Source of the DNA: Eubacteriaceae bacterium
Lineage (GTDB): Bacteria; Bacillota; Clostridia; Lachnospirales; Lachnospiraceae
Reading direction: 5' to 3'
NCBI GenBank assembly: GCA_902362455.1
Contig: CABIWJ010000002.1
Span: forward strand, 341,640-405,639
Length of the DNA: 64,000 nucleotides
Each line of letters begins with the position of its first letter. The first letter of the stretch is position 1. Of this stretch, positions 18,701 to 28,936 are shown piece after piece. The position numbers were made by a program, and so were the translations under genes. The notes below the pieces were generated by a model that was given only the letters and a program-made list of their open reading frames with translations, was not told where the DNA came from and made no database searches.

Positions 18701-18818
18701 TTCTGTTATTAGTGCATAATTGTACTGAAAAAGTGAGTGTATAATATAACTTTAAAGCATAAAAAGTAATATTATGTTGTCACATATATTAATCAAAAGG
18801 TAAAAGGAGTAAATTCAA

Positions 18819-20087
18819 ATGGACGGGTGTAGCCCCATATGGATTATTTTAGCAGTAGCAATATTATTTGTTTTAACGGTAATTGTTTATTTATACAGTT
18901 CGGCTGTACAAAGTATCAATGAAAACGAACTTGAAGAAATAAAAGAAAAAAATGAGAAGACATATCAGAAAGTTGATAAAATAATAAATGATCCGGCCAG
19001 ATTTATTAACACAGTACAGGAAGTATCAGTGTTAATAACATTAATTACAGGTATATGTATCGGTTTTAGGATAGATAAGGTACTTTTAAGAATTGGAATG
19101 GCAGTGTTATGGGTAATTATTTTATTAGTATTTGGAATAATTATTCCTAAGAAATTAGGATCCAGACATTCTAAAGGAATATCATTAAAACTTACTAATA
19201 TCACATATATGATGACAGTAGTTTTGATGCCGGTTACATTCTGTGTTTCGAAAATTGCTGATATGATTCTTAAAATATCTGGAATTGATCCAAATGAGCC
19301 GGAAGAAAATGTTACTGAAGAAGATATTATTTCTGTAATAAACGAGGGCCATGTGCAGGGAGTATTACTTGCAAGCGAGGCCGAGATGATAAATAACATA
19401 GTAGAATTCGGTGACAAGGAAGCTAAAGATATAATGACGCACAGAACAGCTATGGTATGTGTAGATGGAGAGATGCTTCTATGTGATGCAGCAGAATATA
19501 TTCTTGGACTTAATAATTCAAGATTTCCTGTATATATTGAGAATATTGATAATATTATAGGTATTGTTAACTTCAGAGATATAATGTCAGAGGCACAACG
19601 TGAAGTCAACGATATGAAAAAAATTTCAGATATTCCGGGACTTGTAAGAAAGGCATCGTTTGTACCGGAGACTAAGAAAATCAATGTATTATTTAAAACA
19701 ATGCAGTCAGAGAAGATACATATGGCAATAGTTGTTGATGAGTATGGACAGACTTCTGGTATAGTTGCTATGGAGGATATCTTAGAAGAGATTGTCGGAA
19801 ATATTTTAGATGAATATGACGAAGAAGATGTAAATATTGTCAGACGTGAGGATGGTGCTTATGTTGTTAAAGGAAGCACCCCGCTTGAAGAAATAGAAGA
19901 AAAGCTTCATATTAAATTTGACGAGGATTGCGAGACCATTAATGGATATCTGGTTTCAAAATTCGAAAGAATTCTTGAAAATGATGAAAGACCGGAGATT
20001 GTAATTGATAATGTCAAGTACAAAGTTCTGAGTGTAAAAAACAGAATGATTTCAGTTGTACTTATTACATTATCAGATGACGAATAA
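18819..20087 (+). CDS. CNNM/CBS-domain membrane protein (HlyC/CorC family)
   Basis: A 422-residue membrane protein. The N-terminal CNNM (DUF21) region has membrane segments near residues 6-26, 62-80, 88-108 and 125-145; a CBS pair follows (about 200-320, with NSRFPVY and VVDEYGQTSGIV motifs), then a CorC_HlyC domain (about 335-420). The family includes magnesium or cobalt transporters; the haemolysin name is historical. AAGGAG precedes the ATG. It has its own promoter. Confidence 0.88.
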   Translation: MDGCSPIWIILAVAILFVLTVIVYLYSSAVQSINENELEEIKEKNEKTYQKVDKIINDPARFINTVQEVSVLITLITGICIGFRIDKVLLRIGMAVLWVIILLVFGIIIPKKLGSRHSKGISLKLTNITYMMTVVLMPVTFCVSKIADMILKISGIDPNEPEENVTEEDIISVINEGHVQGVLLASEAEMINNIVEFGDKEAKDIMTHRTAMVCVDGEMLLCDAAEYILGLNNSRFPVYIENIDNIIGIVNFRDIMSEAQREVNDMKKISDIPGLVRKASFVPETKKINVLFKTMQSEKIHMAIVVDEYGQTSGIVAMEDILEEIVGNILDEYDEEDVNIVRREDGAYVVKGSTPLEEIEEKLHIKFDEDCETINGYLVSKFERILENDERPEIVIDNVKYKVLSVKNRMISVVLITLSDDE

Positions 20088-20200
20088 ATATGTTTATAAA
20101 GCTAAAGGCTTATAATATAAAATAATTAAAACATCGACAAAAGGTATTAATAATCTTAAGCCGGTGCATAGAATATTAAATATAAGGAAAGAGGTAAAGT

Positions 20201-20947
20201 ATGTCAGGACATTCAAAATTTGCGAATATCAAACATAAAAAGGAGAAAAACGATGCAGCAAAGGGTAAAGTCTTTACAATTATAGGTAGAGAAATAGCTG
20301 TAGCTGTTAAGGAGGGAGGACCTGATCCTGCTAACAATAGCAAATTACGTGATGTTATAGCTAAAGCAAAGGCTAATAATATGCCTAATGATACAATTGA
20401 CAGAGGCATTAAGAAAGCAGCAGGCGATGCTAACTCAGTTAACTACGTTACAGTTACATATGAAGGATATGGACCAAATGGTTCAGCTATCATAGTTGAT
20501 GCATTAACAGATAATAAGAATAGAACAGCTTCTAATGTAAGAAATGCATTTACTAAAGGCGGTGGAAATGTCGGAACACAGGGATGTGTATCATTTATGT
20601 TTGATAAAAAAGGTCAGATTATAATTGATAAAGAAGAATATACTGGTGATGCAGATGAGCTTATGATGTTAGCTATCGATGCAGGGGCAGAAGACTTCGC
20701 CGAAGAAGAAGACAGTTTTGAGATAACCACAACACCTGAAGATTTCAGTGCAGTAAGAGAAGCACTTGAAAATAGTGGAATATTAATGGTTTCAGCAGAA
20801 GTGACAATGATTCCACAGACTTGGGTTGAATTAACAGATGAAAATGATATTAAGAAAATGAACAGAATCTTAGATTTACTTGATGAAGATGATGATGTTC
20901 AGGCTGTATACCATAATTGGGACAGACCGGATGATGAAGAAGACTAA
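20201..20947 (+). CDS. YebC/PmpR family protein
   Basis: A 248-residue member of the YebC/TACO1 family, starting [20 protein letters not shown] as the family does. Members were described as transcriptional regulators; more recent work links them to translation of polyproline stretches. Three-domain length is normal and the acidic C-terminus (DRPDDEED) is typical. GAAAGAGG precedes the ATG. A terminator follows at 20983. Confidence 0.95.
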   Translation: MSGHSKFANIKHKKEKNDAAKGKVFTIIGREIAVAVKEGGPDPANNSKLRDVIAKAKANNMPNDTIDRGIKKAAGDANSVNYVTVTYEGYGPNGSAIIVDALTDNKNRTASNVRNAFTKGGGNVGTQGCVSFMFDKKGQIIIDKEEYTGDADELMMLAIDAGAEDFAEEEDSFEITTTPEDFSAVREALENSGILMVSAEVTMIPQTWVELTDENDIKKMNRILDLLDEDDDVQAVYHNWDRPDDEED

Positions 20948-20982
20948 TATATAACTATATTAATAAAGTAAATAAATATTAA

Positions 20983-21021
20983 CAATGAGTCAGGTGCAAT
21001 GCATTTGACTCATTGATTTTA
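20983..21021 (+). terminator. Intrinsic terminator after yebC
   Basis: CAATGAGTCA (20983-20992) pairs perfectly with TGACTCATTG (21006-21015) and is followed by ATTTTA. The right arm touches the -35 box of the next promoter. Confidence 0.75.
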
Positions 21022-21041
21022 TATTTTATATTTGATATAAT
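21013..21041 (+). promoter_or_regulatory. Promoter of the Big_2 protein gene
   Basis: TTGATT (21013-21018), a 17-base spacer and TATAAT (21036-21041). The -35 box overlaps the yebC terminator stem. Confidence 0.6.
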
Positions 21042-21185
21042 GTTTTATGGAAAATATGTCGATTTATATTGTATCAGATTGACGTAATAATATAAAAAAT
21101 TCATCTATTATTTTATAGGCATTCTGATGCATTATTAATATAATCAATATCCCAAAAAATGGATTGAAAGGTATAGAGGCGAAAT

Positions 21186-24100
21186 ATGAAACATATCAGA
21201 AAAATAAATTTTAAGAATCTTAGAAATGTCAAAACAGTATATAAAATAGCTACGATGTTATTAGTCGGTGTAATAATATTCTTTGTTGCATCAAGATTTG
21301 CATCTGCCGAGTCTGTTAAGGTAAATATTACGGGAGATGAATTAAATGATGGCACATGGGAAGTGGGAAGCAGTCCGGTAACATGGACGGCACAGGCATA
21401 TGATTCGGAAAAAGATGAATACATAAGCTTAGAGGATGGTGGTTCAATCACATGGGAATCATCAGATAGAAGTATTGTAGATGTATCGCAGAATTCTGAG
21501 GGTACAGAATCTACAGCAGTGTTGAAACCTATAAGCGCAGGTAAAGCTACTATATCTGCTACATTTACAAAGGTTGTATCAACAGATGACGGAGATTATG
21601 AGATAACAACTAAATCAGAGAGAACGGTTGTTGTAAAATTCAAGATAAATGAAGCAAGCATTCCAACAGCTCCATATGAAGATGACTGGACAGTACCAAA
21701 TATTATTACTAATTCGGATAATCCTGTTAAATGGACAAGTAGTGATGATTCTGTAGTAACAGTCACAGATGATGGAAGTGGAAATGGTGTCTTAACATTG
21801 GCTGGTGCAGGTAAGGCTGAGATTACTGCAGTGACTGATGATGGACAGAGTGAGAGCTTCAGAGTAGTAGTTAATGCTAAATTTAAGGAGACAGATTCAT
21901 TATTAAATATTGGCTATAAAGAATATTATACTTTAACTACTAACGCAGGACATGCATCAAATGTAATATTTGAAAGTGATAATCCGGAAGTGGTTTCAGT
22001 AGATAGGGATGGAACAGCATATGGTAAGGCAGCAGGAAAAACATTCTTATATATTTATACTTTAGATAAGAATGATGAATGGTATAGCTTACAGCCATCA
22101 CCTGTAAGAAATATTCCGGTTTCAGTTGATTTCGCAATTACATCATCATCTAAATCAGTTGCAGTTGGTGATACACTTACATTGGATACTAATATATGTG
22201 AGGGTGATAAAAAGTCAGTAAACTGGACTTCAAGTGATACAGGAGTTGCCACAATTTCTGCAGATGGTGTACTTACAGCAGTAAGTAAGGGTCAGGCAAC
22301 AATTACCGCAAGTGTTGTTAATCCGGAAGTATTTGGAACAACAGATATTCAGACAGCAAGTATTACAATTAATGTAATTGATTCATTTGCACTTAGTGAG
22401 TCAGAACATATATTAAATGCTAACGAGTCATTTGATTTAACAGCAATCGTGACAGACTCTGCAGCAAGTGTTACATGGAAGTCATCAGATGAATCAATAG
22501 TTACTGTAACACCGAGCAGAAATGATAAATATCTTGCTACAGTTAAGGCTAAAGCAAAAGGTCAGGCAACAATTACAGCAACACAGATTATAGACGGAGT
22601 TGCTAAGACTGCAACCTGTGAAGTGTATGTTAAAGAACCTGTATTAGATGTAGTTATTTCTCCGTCAGAAGTAGAGATAATAAAAGGTTCACAGTATAGA
22701 CTTATTGTAACTTTTAATCCTAGCAGACCAGATAATACCAACGTTAAATGGGTATCATCAGATGAGAAAATTGTTACAGTAGATGATATGGGAATAATTA
22801 AAGGTGTTAAAGGCGGACAGGCAGTTGTATCGGTGGTTACTGAAGATGGAATAAAAGTAGCTTCATGTACAGTATCAGTAAGAGAACCGGTTACAGGAAT
22901 TAAGATGGATATAAATACAGTTACAACAAGTCTTGCTACTAAAACATATCAGCTTACGTATACAATTCTTCCGGCAGGTGATGGAGTTAACAGAGACGTA
23001 ACCTGGACTTCATCAGCACCGGATGTTGCAACAGTTGGAGAAAATGGTTTGGTTACATTCCATAAACCTGGTAAAGCAACAATTATTGTTAAGACAGTAG
23101 ATACAGGTTATAACGGAAACCTTATTGATACCTGTGAATTCTACATAAATAATCCTGTTACAGCAGTCGATTTAGATTATACAAATATTACATTGAAATT
23201 AAATGAGCAGTTCAGACTTACCACAAAGATAACTCCTGAAGATGCAACTAATAAGAAAATCATTTGGACATCAAGTGATACAAATGTTGCAATTGTGAAT
23301 GACGAGGGTATGGTAACAGCAGTTGGCAGTGGCTCTGCAACAATTCTTGCTAAATCAGAAGACAGTGGTGCTACATCAATGTGTAATGTAACAGTATATC
23401 AGCCTGTCACAAGCATTGCAATAAGCAATGACAACATTACAGTAAGAAAAGGAACTGAATTCTGGCTTAATGCAACAGCACTACCTGATAATGCAATGAA
23501 TAAAAAAATATCGTGGTCATCAAATGATACTTCTATAGCAACAGTCGACCAGAATGGTAAAGTTACTACTATAGAAGCAGGTAACTGTGTAATTACAGCA
23601 ACAAGTCAGGATAGCGGTGCAATGGCAAAATGTATCGTTACTGTTCTTCAGCCAATAACAGGAATATCATTAAATGTTAATTCCAAGACAATTATGAAGG
23701 ACGACAAATTCATAATTATACCTACAATTACACCTGTTGATGCAGATAATAAGAATGTAATCTATTCTTCAAGTGATGACACAGTAGCAAGTGTTGATGC
23801 AAATGGTGTTGTTACTGGTAAAAAAGGTGGTATAGCAATTATTATTGCTAAGACAGAAGAAAGAGGACTTATAGCGAGCTGTCAGGTAACAGTCCAGGAA
23901 TTCGTATCATCTGTTAAGATTAATGCAGGTATTTCAAGAATGAACATTGGTGATTCTAAACAGTTATCAGCTACAGTATCAGCAGAAAGTGCTACAAATA
24001 GAAAATTAAGATGGACTTCATCTAATAGCAGTATTATTTCAGTAGATGCTAATGGAAGAATTTCAGCTAAAAATGTTGGAAGAGCTACAATATATGCATA

Positions 24101-24875
24101 TGCCACAGATGGAAGTGGTATTTTTGACAGTGTGACTATAGAAGTTATAAAACCTGTAACTTCCATTATGATAAATCCAAGCAATGTATCAATTGCTGAA
24201 GGCAAAAGTGCAAAGGTATCGGTAAGTGTTGCACCTGCCGATGCTACATATAAGGAAGTTGAATGGAGCAGTTCAGATTCATCAATAGCAACAGTAGATT
24301 ATTCAGGTGAGATTACAGGTGTTAAGGCAGGAATATGTAAAGTATATGCTACATCAGTTGATGGCAATAATGTCGTAGGCGTATGTAAAGTTACTGTAAA
24401 ACCAACTGTACCTGCAACAGGCGTTACGATAAATTCTAAGAGTATTACGATGTTACCTGGCCAGACAAGAACATTAACAGCCAGAATTAAACCTACAAAA
24501 TCTACAGAAAGCGTTACATGGGTATCAGGAGATACATCTGTTGCAACTGTTTCAGCAAATGGTACTGTAACAGCAAGAGGACAGGGTAACACAGAAATAT
24601 ATGCTATTTCTAATGAAACTGGTGTGGAAAGTTCATGTGAAGTAATAGTTCTTGCATTAAATGCAACTTATATTACACTTGAACAATATGATAGCTATGA
24701 TTTAGATGTATTTGGAGCAACACAGAATATCAAGTGGTATTCTAATAACAAACGAGTAGCTACAGTAACATCAAATGGAAGAGTAATAGCTAGAATGGCG
24801 GGAACCACAACTATTACTGCAAAGGTTAATGGTAAAGTGTTATATTGCACGGTAAAAGTAACTACTATGAAGTAA
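21186..24875 (+). CDS. Large secreted protein with Big_2 Ig-like repeats
   Basis: A 1229-residue exported protein. A basic start and hydrophobic segment (about 18-39) ending in SRFASAES look like a signal peptide or membrane anchor. The rest is a chain of bacterial Ig-like (Big_2) domains; I count about 14 copies of the W-[TS]-S-S-D-x-[SV]-[IV]-A-T-V core, each followed by G-x-[VI]-T and a K/A-G-x-A-x-I strand. No LPXTG, SLH or other C-terminal anchor is seen. Such proteins serve as adhesins or cell-surface scaffolds; the ligand is unknown. It has its own promoter. Confidence 0.88.
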   Translation: MKHIRKINFKNLRNVKTVYKIATMLLVGVIIFFVASRFASAESVKVNITGDELNDGTWEVGSSPVTWTAQAYDSEKDEYISLEDGGSITWESSDRSIVDVSQNSEGTESTAVLKPISAGKATISATFTKVVSTDDGDYEITTKSERTVVVKFKINEASIPTAPYEDDWTVPNIITNSDNPVKWTSSDDSVVTVTDDGSGNGVLTLAGAGKAEITAVTDDGQSESFRVVVNAKFKETDSLLNIGYKEYYTLTTNAGHASNVIFESDNPEVVSVDRDGTAYGKAAGKTFLYIYTLDKNDEWYSLQPSPVRNIPVSVDFAITSSSKSVAVGDTLTLDTNICEGDKKSVNWTSSDTGVATISADGVLTAVSKGQATITASVVNPEVFGTTDIQTASITINVIDSFALSESEHILNANESFDLTAIVTDSAASVTWKSSDESIVTVTPSRNDKYLATVKAKAKGQATITATQIIDGVAKTATCEVYVKEPVLDVVISPSEVEIIKGSQYRLIVTFNPSRPDNTNVKWVSSDEKIVTVDDMGIIKGVKGGQAVVSVVTEDGIKVASCTVSVREPVTGIKMDINTVTTSLATKTYQLTYTILPAGDGVNRDVTWTSSAPDVATVGENGLVTFHKPGKATIIVKTVDTGYNGNLIDTCEFYINNPVTAVDLDYTNITLKLNEQFRLTTKITPEDATNKKIIWTSSDTNVAIVNDEGMVTAVGSGSATILAKSEDSGATSMCNVTVYQPVTSIAISNDNITVRKGTEFWLNATALPDNAMNKKISWSSNDTSIATVDQNGKVTTIEAGNCVITATSQDSGAMAKCIVTVLQPITGISLNVNSKTIMKDDKFIIIPTITPVDADNKNVIYSSSDDTVASVDANGVVTGKKGGIAIIIAKTEERGLIASCQVTVQEFVSSVKINAGISRMNIGDSKQLSATVSAESATNRKLRWTSSNSSIISVDANGRISAKNVGRATIYAYATDGSGIFDSVTIEVIKPVTSIMINPSNVSIAEGKSAKVSVSVAPADATYKEVEWSSSDSSIATVDYSGEITGVKAGICKVYATSVDGNNVVGVCKVTVKPTVPATGVTINSKSITMLPGQTRTLTARIKPTKSTESVTWVSGDTSVATVSANGTVTARGQGNTEIYAISNETGVESSCEVIVLALNATYITLEQYDSYDLDVFGATQNIKWYSNNKRVATVTSNGRVIARMAGTTTITAKVNGKVLYCTVKVTTMK

Positions 24876-24956
24876 TAATTAAATCTTGACAATGTATTTA
24901 ATTAATATAAAATAATAAAGGACATATGAAAAAAATAGGAAAAGAGGTTAAGAGAA

Positions 24957-26057
24957 ATGTTTTGTAAAAAATGCGGAGCAAAAAATGATGATGATGCAGT
25001 ATTTTGTGTAAGTTGCGGCGCAAAGATAGGCGAATCACAGGCAGAAGTCAATAATTTGTCAAAAGAAATTGTTTGGGAAAATGATAAAGTTGTTAAAGAA
25101 AATGATAATCAGAATTCAGGTGATAATTTGTCTGATAATCTTTCGGATTCGTTCTTCCAGCAAGCAGATAACAATGTTGAAGATGAGAAGAATGAGAATG
25201 TAGAAGAGGTTAATCAGGAAGAAACTAAAAATACTGAAGATACTGAAGATACTGAAGATACAATAGAACCGGTTGAAATATCTAAGACACAGGATAATTA
25301 CGATAACGTCCAGAATAATCAGATTGACAATCAGCCTGATAATAGTTTTGCCAGAAGCCAGTTTGAAAATGACAATCAGTTCTCTAATGGAGTTCAGAAT
25401 GTAAATTCAAATCCAAATGTAAATCAGTTTGCTGAGAATACTAATTATGGTGCTCAGAAACAAACTGAAAAAGCTAATAAGTTCTCATTTAAGAGATTCT
25501 TATTTAGTGCAATTGTACTAATAGCAACTATTCTTTCATGTGCAACATTATTTATGAATTACTTATCAATGGAAGTAAAGGTTAAAGGTGAGGGTAGCTC
25601 GAAAGAATCAATTACAGGAATAGATATCATTAAATCAGGTGTCGATGAGGATGAGGTATGGGTTAATGATGACCATAAATCAATTGATGTTACTAAAACT
25701 ATCAGATATTGTACTATTGGTTTAGGTGTAGCATTGGTAGTATTCGCTGTTATTGAGTTTATATTACTTGTAGTTGTACGAAGAAGAGGTGCATATGTTC
25801 TTATTATGTTATTCAGCTTAATTAAGTTAGGGCTTGGTGGATATATCGGATATTTATGGTGCTTTAAGCTTCTTGATATTATAAAAGATATGTTCAATGA
25901 TATGTTAGGTTTCTTAATATCAGAAGAATATATGATGACTATAACAGCAGGTTTTGGAATCGGCTTCATTTTAATGATGGTAGCACAGTTAGTTACATTC
26001 ATCTGTTCAATTGTATTAATGACATGTAAGAACAGAAAGAAAGTAAAATATAATTAG
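24957..26057 (+). CDS. Zinc-ribbon multi-pass membrane protein
   Basis: A 366-residue protein. Residues 1-23 form a zinc ribbon with two CxxC pairs (CKKCG and CVSCG). A long acidic Asn/Gln/Glu linker (about 30-175) includes three TED triplets from a 9-base DNA repeat. Four hydrophobic segments follow (about 180-205, 250-272, 278-300, 322-355). There is no signal peptide, so the ribbon is cytosolic. Function is unknown; the plan resembles other zinc-ribbon sensors or assembly factors of Firmicutes. A terminator follows. Confidence 0.75.
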   Translation: MFCKKCGAKNDDDAVFCVSCGAKIGESQAEVNNLSKEIVWENDKVVKENDNQNSGDNLSDNLSDSFFQQADNNVEDEKNENVEEVNQEETKNTEDTEDTEDTIEPVEISKTQDNYDNVQNNQIDNQPDNSFARSQFENDNQFSNGVQNVNSNPNVNQFAENTNYGAQKQTEKANKFSFKRFLFSAIVLIATILSCATLFMNYLSMEVKVKGEGSSKESITGIDIIKSGVDEDEVWVNDDHKSIDVTKTIRYCTIGLGVALVVFAVIEFILLVVVRRRGAYVLIMLFSLIKLGLGGYIGYLWCFKLLDIIKDMFNDMLGFLISEEYMMTITAGFGIGFILMMVAQLVTFICSIVLMTCKNRKKVKYN

Positions 26058-26102
26058 TATATTAATTTTAGATAAAAATATATATTACATAATTTGTATT
26101 AT

Positions 26103-26139
26103 AAAGAAGTGTGGGAACTTATATTCCTGCACTTCTTTT
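26103..26139 (+). terminator. Intrinsic terminator
   Basis: AAAGAAGTGTGGGAA (26103-26117) pairs with TTCCTGCACTTCTTT (26124-26138), with two mismatches or wobble positions, and T residues follow. Confidence 0.7.
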
Positions 26140-26256
26140 GAATGCATACAAATAACAGGCTGGGATAAATTTTCCTTGCCTGCCAATTTGACTTATGGTA
26201 TAGTATATATGTTTAAGTTAAAATAACAAGTCTGATTCAGACGGAATGGAGTAACC

Positions 26257-28029
26257 ATGAAATGTAGCAGATGTGGAGAAGAGTGTAAAGATAATCAGGC
26301 GTTTTGTCTGAAATGTGGTACACCTATCCAGGTTGTACCTGATTTCAATTTAATTGAAGCTGAATTAGCTAACAATGTCGGAGAATTAATGAACGAGATC
26401 GACGAAGATAAAAAGAAGGAAAATAAGCAGGGTGATTTAAACAGATATAGAAATTCGACGAGAAATGATAAAACGAATGTCTATGGTGCAACAAATCAGT
26501 CTAATAATTCTAAACAATATAGAAAAAGTATAAACGATGGAAATACACGTAAAATTAATGGCTCAGACGGTTTTGATGATAATGATATGGATTATTTAGA
26601 TGATGATTATTATGTTGATACTATGCCAGACCATGATGTTGAAGCAGAGATATCATTAGTAGATATCCAGAATCTTAAAGATACTGCTAAATTAAATGAT
26701 TATCAGGTAGATGGAATGGATTTTAATCAGGATAATAATTATAATCCTGATGATACCGAGGAAGACGAAAATCAATCAGAAAAGAAAGCATTTAAAGTTA
26801 AAGCAATAATATTTGGAGTTATTGCAACAATTGTTGTTGTAATTGCAATATTGTTACTTAGTGTATTAAATAAAGATACCGGTAAAGATTCATTTACAAA
26901 TGTATATAATACAGGATATGATTATTACACGTCTAAAGATTATGATAAAGCTCTTGCTAAATTCCTAGAAGCTAAAAAGATTGCTGATAATAAGAATGAG
27001 AAAATTAAGGTTAATAAATCGTTATTAGCAACTTACGAAAATATGGATGGAACAGAAGATAAACAGGTAAGTGTTCTTAAGGAACTTATAGAATTATCTC
27101 CAAAAGAATATGAGTATTATGAAAAATTAGTTGAAATATATGATGCTAAAAATATGAGCGATGAGATATCTGCATTGATTGATAGTATAGATGATGTGTC
27201 AATTAAATCACAACTTTCAGAATATAATGTAGCAACTCCTAGATTTAGTGAGAAAGAGGGAGATTATGATACTTATATTTCAATTAAATTAATAAGTGAT
27301 GATAATAAGATATATTATACATTAGATGGAACAGATCCTACAACATCAAGTACGCAATATACAGAAGATATTAACCTTAATAAAGAGGGAAAAATAACTG
27401 TAAAAGCAATTGCGGTAAATGAAAAAGGTCTTACAAGTAAAGTTGCCAGTGCAACTTATAATATTAAGCCTAATACGGTTGATGCTCCGGTTGTTACACC
27501 TGATGGTGGCAAATATACAGAGAATACAGAGATAACAATTACAGTTCCTGAGGGAATGAAGTGTTATTATACTTATGGTGCAACACCTACAACACCGACT
27601 ACATCAGATACAGAGTATACAGAGCCTGTTAAGATGTTAAGAGGAAAGAATATTTTTTCCGCAATATTGGTATCAGAGTCAGGTGTGGAAAGTGAAGTTA
27701 CACAAAACGTATATCAATTAGAATTAAACAGTGCTATAACATATGATGATGCGCTTGTGATTCTTAAGAATTATGTTGAAAATAACAATATAGCAGCTAA
27801 AGTCAATGAAGAACAATATGTAACAAAAGAAGGTTTGAATCTGACTTTCAGTTATAATTGCATTGCTGATATAGACAATGTAGAATATTATGTAATTAAT
27901 GCTACAGAGAAAGATTCTAGTGACAAAACAGTCAAAGTGGTTTATTATGGTGTGGATACTGTTACCAGTACACTTGTAGTTCTTGAAAAAGATACAGAAA
28001 ATGCTGGAAAATATAAATTAACAGAATAA
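26257..28029 (+). CDS. Zinc-ribbon, single-TM protein with TPR-like and CHB_HEX_C-type repeats
   Basis: A 590-residue type II membrane protein. A cytosolic zinc ribbon (CSRCG at 3-7, CLKCG at 21-25) and a long acidic Asn-rich linker lead to one membrane segment (about 178-203). Outside lie TPR-like helices (about 215-310), two beta domains of the chitobiase/hexosaminidase C-terminal kind (signatures IYYTLDGTDPTTSS and CYYTYGATPTTPTTSD) and an unassigned C-terminal domain. GGAATGGAG precedes the ATG. nfnA begins 19 bases after its stop. A surface or envelope role is inferred; the exact function is unknown. Confidence 0.75.
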   Translation: MKCSRCGEECKDNQAFCLKCGTPIQVVPDFNLIEAELANNVGELMNEIDEDKKKENKQGDLNRYRNSTRNDKTNVYGATNQSNNSKQYRKSINDGNTRKINGSDGFDDNDMDYLDDDYYVDTMPDHDVEAEISLVDIQNLKDTAKLNDYQVDGMDFNQDNNYNPDDTEEDENQSEKKAFKVKAIIFGVIATIVVVIAILLLSVLNKDTGKDSFTNVYNTGYDYYTSKDYDKALAKFLEAKKIADNKNEKIKVNKSLLATYENMDGTEDKQVSVLKELIELSPKEYEYYEKLVEIYDAKNMSDEISALIDSIDDVSIKSQLSEYNVATPRFSEKEGDYDTYISIKLISDDNKIYYTLDGTDPTTSSTQYTEDINLNKEGKITVKAIAVNEKGLTSKVASATYNIKPNTVDAPVVTPDGGKYTENTEITITVPEGMKCYYTYGATPTTPTTSDTEYTEPVKMLRGKNIFSAILVSESGVESEVTQNVYQLELNSAITYDDALVILKNYVENNNIAAKVNEEQYVTKEGLNLTFSYNCIADIDNVEYYVINATEKDSSDKTVKVVYYGVDTVTSTLVVLEKDTENAGKYKLTE

Positions 28030-28048
28030 CATAGAAAGTGGGATAAGT

Positions 28049-28936
28049 ATGTACAAGATATTAAAAGCAGAACAATTAGCTAATAACATCTACTTAATGG
28101 ATGTAGAAGCTCCAAGAATTGCCAAATCGTGTAATCCTGGACAGTTTATTATAGCTAAACTTGATGAAAAAGGCGAAAGAATTCCTTTAACAATCTGTGA
28201 TTATGACAGAGAAAATGGAACAATTACAATTGTATTTCAGGTAATTGGTGCATCAACAGAGAAGATGTCAAAATTAAAGACAGGAGATGCATTCAGAGAT
28301 TTTACAGGACCTCTTGGTCAGCCATCTGAATTTGTTAATGAAGATTTAGAAGAATTAAAGAAAAAGAAATTCTTATTTGTAGCTGGTGGTGTTGGTACTG
28401 CACCTGTATATCCACAGGTTAAATGGTTACATGAGCATGGTATAGAAGCAGACGTTATCGTAGGTGCTAAGACTAAAGACATCTTAATATTAGAAGAAGA
28501 GATGAAGAAAGTTGGCAATCTTATCGTTGCAACAGACGATGGATCATATGGTTTCAAGGGTATGGTTACTGAAGCTATCAAAGATTTAGTAAATAACCAG
28601 GGTAAAAAATACGATGTCTGCGTAGCAATCGGACCAATGATTATGATGAAGTTCGTATGTTTGCTTACTAAAGAATTAAATATTCCTACTATAGTTTCAC
28701 TTAACCCAATTATGGTTGATGGAACAGGTATGTGCGGTGCCTGTCGTGTAATCGTTGGTGATGAAGTTAAATTTGCCTGTGTTGATGGTCCGGAATTCGA
28801 TGGACATAAGGTTGATTTCGATCAGGCTATGAAGAGACAGCAGATGTATAAAACTGAAGAAGGCCGAGCATTATTAAAACTCCGCGAAGGTGATACACAT
28901 CAGGGCGGCGGTTGCGGCTGTGGAGGTGACAAATAA
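28049..28936 (+). CDS. nfnA: NADH-dependent ferredoxin:NADP+ oxidoreductase subunit A
   Basis: A 295-residue flavoprotein subunit of the electron-bifurcating transhydrogenase NfnAB, which couples NADPH to NAD+ and ferredoxin. It has an FAD-binding barrel, an NAD site (GGVGTAPVYPQ) and a C-terminal [2Fe-2S] motif GMCGACRV with a further Cys. The tail GGGCGCGGDK is Cys-rich. Its TAA overlaps the nfnB start (TAATG), so the two are coupled. A stand-alone dihydroorotate dehydrogenase electron-transfer subunit is less likely given the partner. Confidence 0.93.
   Translation: MYKILKAEQLANNIYLMDVEAPRIAKSCNPGQFIIAKLDEKGERIPLTICDYDRENGTITIVFQVIGASTEKMSKLKTGDAFRDFTGPLGQPSEFVNEDLEELKKKKFLFVAGGVGTAPVYPQVKWLHEHGIEADVIVGAKTKDILILEEEMKKVGNLIVATDDGSYGFKGMVTEAIKDLVNNQGKKYDVCVAIGPMIMMKFVCLLTKELNIPTIVSLNPIMVDGTGMCGACRVIVGDEVKFACVDGPEFDGHKVDFDQAMKRQQMYKTEEGRALLKLREGDTHQGGGCGCGGDK

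Noticed and set aside
18965..19684. Minus-strand 239-codon ORF
   Set aside because: It lies wholly inside the CNNM/CBS gene, has no ribosome site and reads as low-complexity Ser/Ile.
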